Shown in pieces: positions 62,232 to 64,000 of a stretch of 64,000 bases of DNA; position 1 is the first letter of the stretch; each line of letters begins with the position of its first letter. A program made the translations under genes and the position numbers. The notes below the pieces were generated by a model. The model searched no databases and was not told the origin of the DNA. It saw only the letters and a program-made list of their open reading frames with translations. Source of the DNA: Vulcanimicrobiota bacterium (GTDB lineage Bacteria > Vulcanimicrobiota > Xenobia > Xenobiales > JADMJV01); contig JAHBVR010000022.1 in the NCBI GenBank assembly GCA_019637395.1, forward strand, positions 71,589 through 135,588, written 5' to 3'.

Positions 62232-63638
62232 ATGATCGATACTCTGGTGATTCAAATGTATAAAATGGGCACGGGTGACTGCTTCGTGCTCAAATTTCTG
62301 GAAAAGTCCAAGACCGCCTGGCAGATGTTGATTGATTGTGGCTGCTGGACCCGCTCGGCCGATGAGATTCGGCCCTACGTGGCCAAACTGGTCGAGGAAG
62401 TCGGCGGAGCGGTCGATGCGCTGGTGGTGACCCACGAGCACAAGGATCACGTGCTGGGTTTTCAGGCCAGTAAGGAACTCTTCAAAAAGCTCAAGATCGG
62501 TGAGATCTGGATGGCCTGGACGGAAGAGGATGAAGATTCCGAGGTCAAGCGCTGGAAGGAGAAATATGGTCAGCGCAAGATGGCTCTGGCCGAGTCGGCG
62601 CGGCGACTGAAAGCGGCTGTGGATAGCGATAGTTTTGCCGGTCAGTTGCGCGAGATGCGCGGTGGCGATGGATTGCTCGGGATGCGCAAGACATTTGCCG
62701 GCGGGTTAGGCGACCTGGCCGAACTGCATCTCGATGGAGGGGTGGCGGCGAGCCTGGCCGGCATGACGGTGGTCAAGGAGGATTTGAAGGCTCAGAAGCG
62801 CCGTTACTTCAAACCAGGTCAGATCCTCCGTGACATTCCGGGCGTCAAAACCTACGTTCTGGGACCGCCTCTCCTGTATCAGCAGGTGAGCAAAGAAGCG
62901 GGTAGCGGGGGAGCCGCCTATCGCCACAACAAGGAGCTGGGCGACAGCGATTTGCTTCTCAGCGCGATTGGGAGTGGAGACGGAGTCTTGCCTGAGCGCC
63001 CCTTTAAGAGTGGCTACGAGATCCCGATTGATCAGCGCAAGCTCGGGCCGGACTGGCGACGCATCGACTCCGACTGGCTGTTTGGCGCCGGCCAGTTCGC
63101 CCTGCGCATGAACAGCCTGACCAACAACCTGAGTCTGGTACTGGCCTTTGAATTCGAGCAACAGGGGAAAGTCGTGCTCTTCCCAGGCGACGCTGAATTC
63201 GGAAGTTGGGAAAGCTGGCACCAGATCAAAAAATGGGACGAGGCAGACGTTTCCGTCAAGGATTTGTTATCTAAGGTCGTGTTCTACAAGGTGGCCCACC
63301 ACCTGAGCCACAACGGTACCGCCCGTGGCATCGGGCTTGATTTGATGACCCATCCCGAGCTGGTGGCGATGGCTACTCTGGACTACAACGTGATCAGCAA
63401 TGGCTGGAAGACGACTATGCCCAACCGCCTGATTGTGAAGAACCTGCTGGAGAAGACCAAGGGCCGCCTGTTCGTGACCAACCCCAATGGGTTGTTCTAT
63501 GACCTGCATGGCAAGGTGCCTCTGGCCGGCAAGATCGAGGAATACCGGGGGCGCATGAGCACGGCCGAGCGCAAGTCTTTCGCCAAGGCGAGCGAGCGTA
63601 GCAATGACCTGTTCCTGGAATATCGGTTGAAGTTATAA
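62232..63638 (+). CDS. metallo-beta-lactamase fold hydrolase
   Basis: 468 aa from ATG at 62232, GAGGAGG upstream. VVTHEHKDHVLGF (His68, His70, Asp72, His73) is the metal motif, with VVLFPGDAEF and VAHHLSHNGT as later ligands. A 200-residue insertion sits between them. MBL proteins with such layout (ComEC/Rec2-like or conflict-system hydrolases) act on nucleic acids or small nucleotides. Third gene of the patatin/gluzincin/MBL trio. It is convergent with the trypsin-like gene at 63643, which stops four bases later. Confidence 0.8.
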   Translation: MIDTLVIQMYKMGTGDCFVLKFLEKSKTAWQMLIDCGCWTRSADEIRPYVAKLVEEVGGAVDALVVTHEHKDHVLGFQASKELFKKLKIGEIWMAWTEEDEDSEVKRWKEKYGQRKMALAESARRLKAAVDSDSFAGQLREMRGGDGLLGMRKTFAGGLGDLAELHLDGGVAASLAGMTVVKEDLKAQKRRYFKPGQILRDIPGVKTYVLGPPLLYQQVSKEAGSGGAAYRHNKELGDSDLLLSAIGSGDGVLPERPFKSGYEIPIDQRKLGPDWRRIDSDWLFGAGQFALRMNSLTNNLSLVLAFEFEQQGKVVLFPGDAEFGSWESWHQIKKWDEADVSVKDLLSKVVFYKVAHHLSHNGTARGIGLDLMTHPELVAMATLDYNVISNGWKTTMPNRLIVKNLLEKTKGRLFVTNPNGLFYDLHGKVPLAGKIEEYRGRMSTAERKSFAKASERSNDLFLEYRLKL

Positions 63639-63642
63639 ACTG

Positions 63643-64000
63643 CTAAGCCGTAAGTAAACTAGAAATTTGGCTAACCGCAGCCAGACTTTGCGCCGATACC
63701 GCCAGGTTTGGTCCGGGCTCGGGGCCCCTTGTGTGGATACCAACCAACTTTCCGGCTGAAGAAAAGAGGCCCGACCCGGAACTGTTTCCCAGGGCTGAAG
63801 CGGAGTGCTTCAGTTGTGCTCCTTGGGCTCCCACTAACTTGCCGAAACTAACCGACTGGGGCTGTTCTTGTGGGAATTGAATCAACGCAATTGCGGATTG
63901 AGCCTGTGGATTAAGGTCGCAAGACAAGGATTGGCCGATTGTTACCGGATCTTTGGTTCTTACTAGCACATAGTCCTCGTCGGCGCCGGGGTGAAACTCT
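63643..64000 (-). CDS. trypsin-like serine protease, partial (N-terminus beyond window)
   Basis: The frame is open to the right edge (EFHPGADEDYVLVRTKDPVT at the cut). Motifs match the last third of an S1-type protease: the Asp-region DEDYVLVR and the nucleophile segment SALGNSSGSGLFSSAGKLVG followed by IHTRG. The family is probably a V8/trypsin-like endopeptidase. The catalytic His lies outside. Being convergent with the MBL gene, it could belong to the same locus. Confidence 0.7.
   Translation of the reverse strand, partial: EFHPGADEDYVLVRTKDPVTIGQSLSCDLNPQAQSAIALIQFPQEQPQSVSFGKLVGAQGAQLKHSASALGNSSGSGLFSSAGKLVGIHTRGPEPGPNLAVSAQSLAAVSQISSLLTA

Noticed and set aside
1-64000. tRNA or rRNA genes
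   Set aside because: No cloverleaf-like GGTTCRANYCC pattern with a matching acceptor stem and no rRNA-like stretch was seen.

Overview
The window is about 64 kb of GC-rich, tightly packed bacterial chromosome with no rRNA, tRNA, CRISPR array or intact transposon that I could recognise. Many genes are joined by ATGA or GTGA overlaps, and GTG/TTG starts are common. Secreted proteins (signal peptides, two Tat-type leaders), GspF, PilT-like and GFTLLE-type pseudopilins point to a free-living bacterium with a type IV pilus or type II secretion-like apparatus. Receiver proteins with odd outputs, clostripain-like proteases, a YidD-like domain inside a protease, and pseudopilin-propeller fusions suggest a poorly sampled lineage. 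Vulcanimicrobiota (Ca. Xenobia)/Eremiobacterota or a relative is my guess, with low confidence.

1-3449 (minus) is an operon: a choline-kinase-like phosphotransferase, a frameshifted ankyrin remnant, an ASCH/winged-helix protein and an exported M20 amidohydrolase. 3501-8958 (plus) holds a protein of five tandem excisionase-like helices, MtfA, a 1060-aa HEAT-repeat protein and a small membrane protein. 9235-12243 has an XRE/nuclease-like protein, a 50-bp minisatellite and an exported DUF885 protein. 12244-13170 is a graveyard containing an aldehyde dehydrogenase pseudogene.

13175-24787 is metabolic and housekeeping: an SDR-type reductase with a divergent TetR regulator and a 16-bp dyad between them, a PaoABC-type molybdenum aldehyde oxidoreductase, GalT, a DUF1801-YjbR fusion, an ABC-F pseudogene carrying a 156-bp MITE-like insertion with a 5-bp target duplication, HflX, and a B3-type metallo-beta-lactamase with Gln at the first metal position. 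24830-30775 has a 741-aa HExxH protein, a beta-carbonic anhydrase, a decayed sensor kinase, small membrane proteins and arginase.

30868-38421 (plus) starts with four pseudopilin/minor pilin genes, the first fused to a TolB-like propeller. A 106-aa peptide with four 16-residue GNPSHHTCTTADT repeats follows, then two clostripain-like (C11) proteins, the first carrying a YidD-like module. 39429-52272 is a ten-gene signalling and secretion operon: receiver-pseudokinase, Tat-exported repeat protein, three pilin-like proteins (one fused to a propeller), GspF, receiver, membrane histidine kinase, PilT-like ATPase and a receiver-SARP regulator, ending at a strong hairpin. Its gene content suggests that pilus or secretion output and two-component sensing work together.

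52286-57537 contains small and hypothetical genes, a YkgJ-type cysteine-cluster protein, a Ser/Thr kinase that has lost most of its N-lobe, an acyl-carrier-like protein and a nucleotidyltransferase-fold protein. 57629-64000 carries a GH26-like protein, then a coupled patatin/gluzincin/metallo-beta-lactamase trio facing a trypsin-like protease that runs off the window. This last block is a candidate hydrolase-based conflict (defence) locus.
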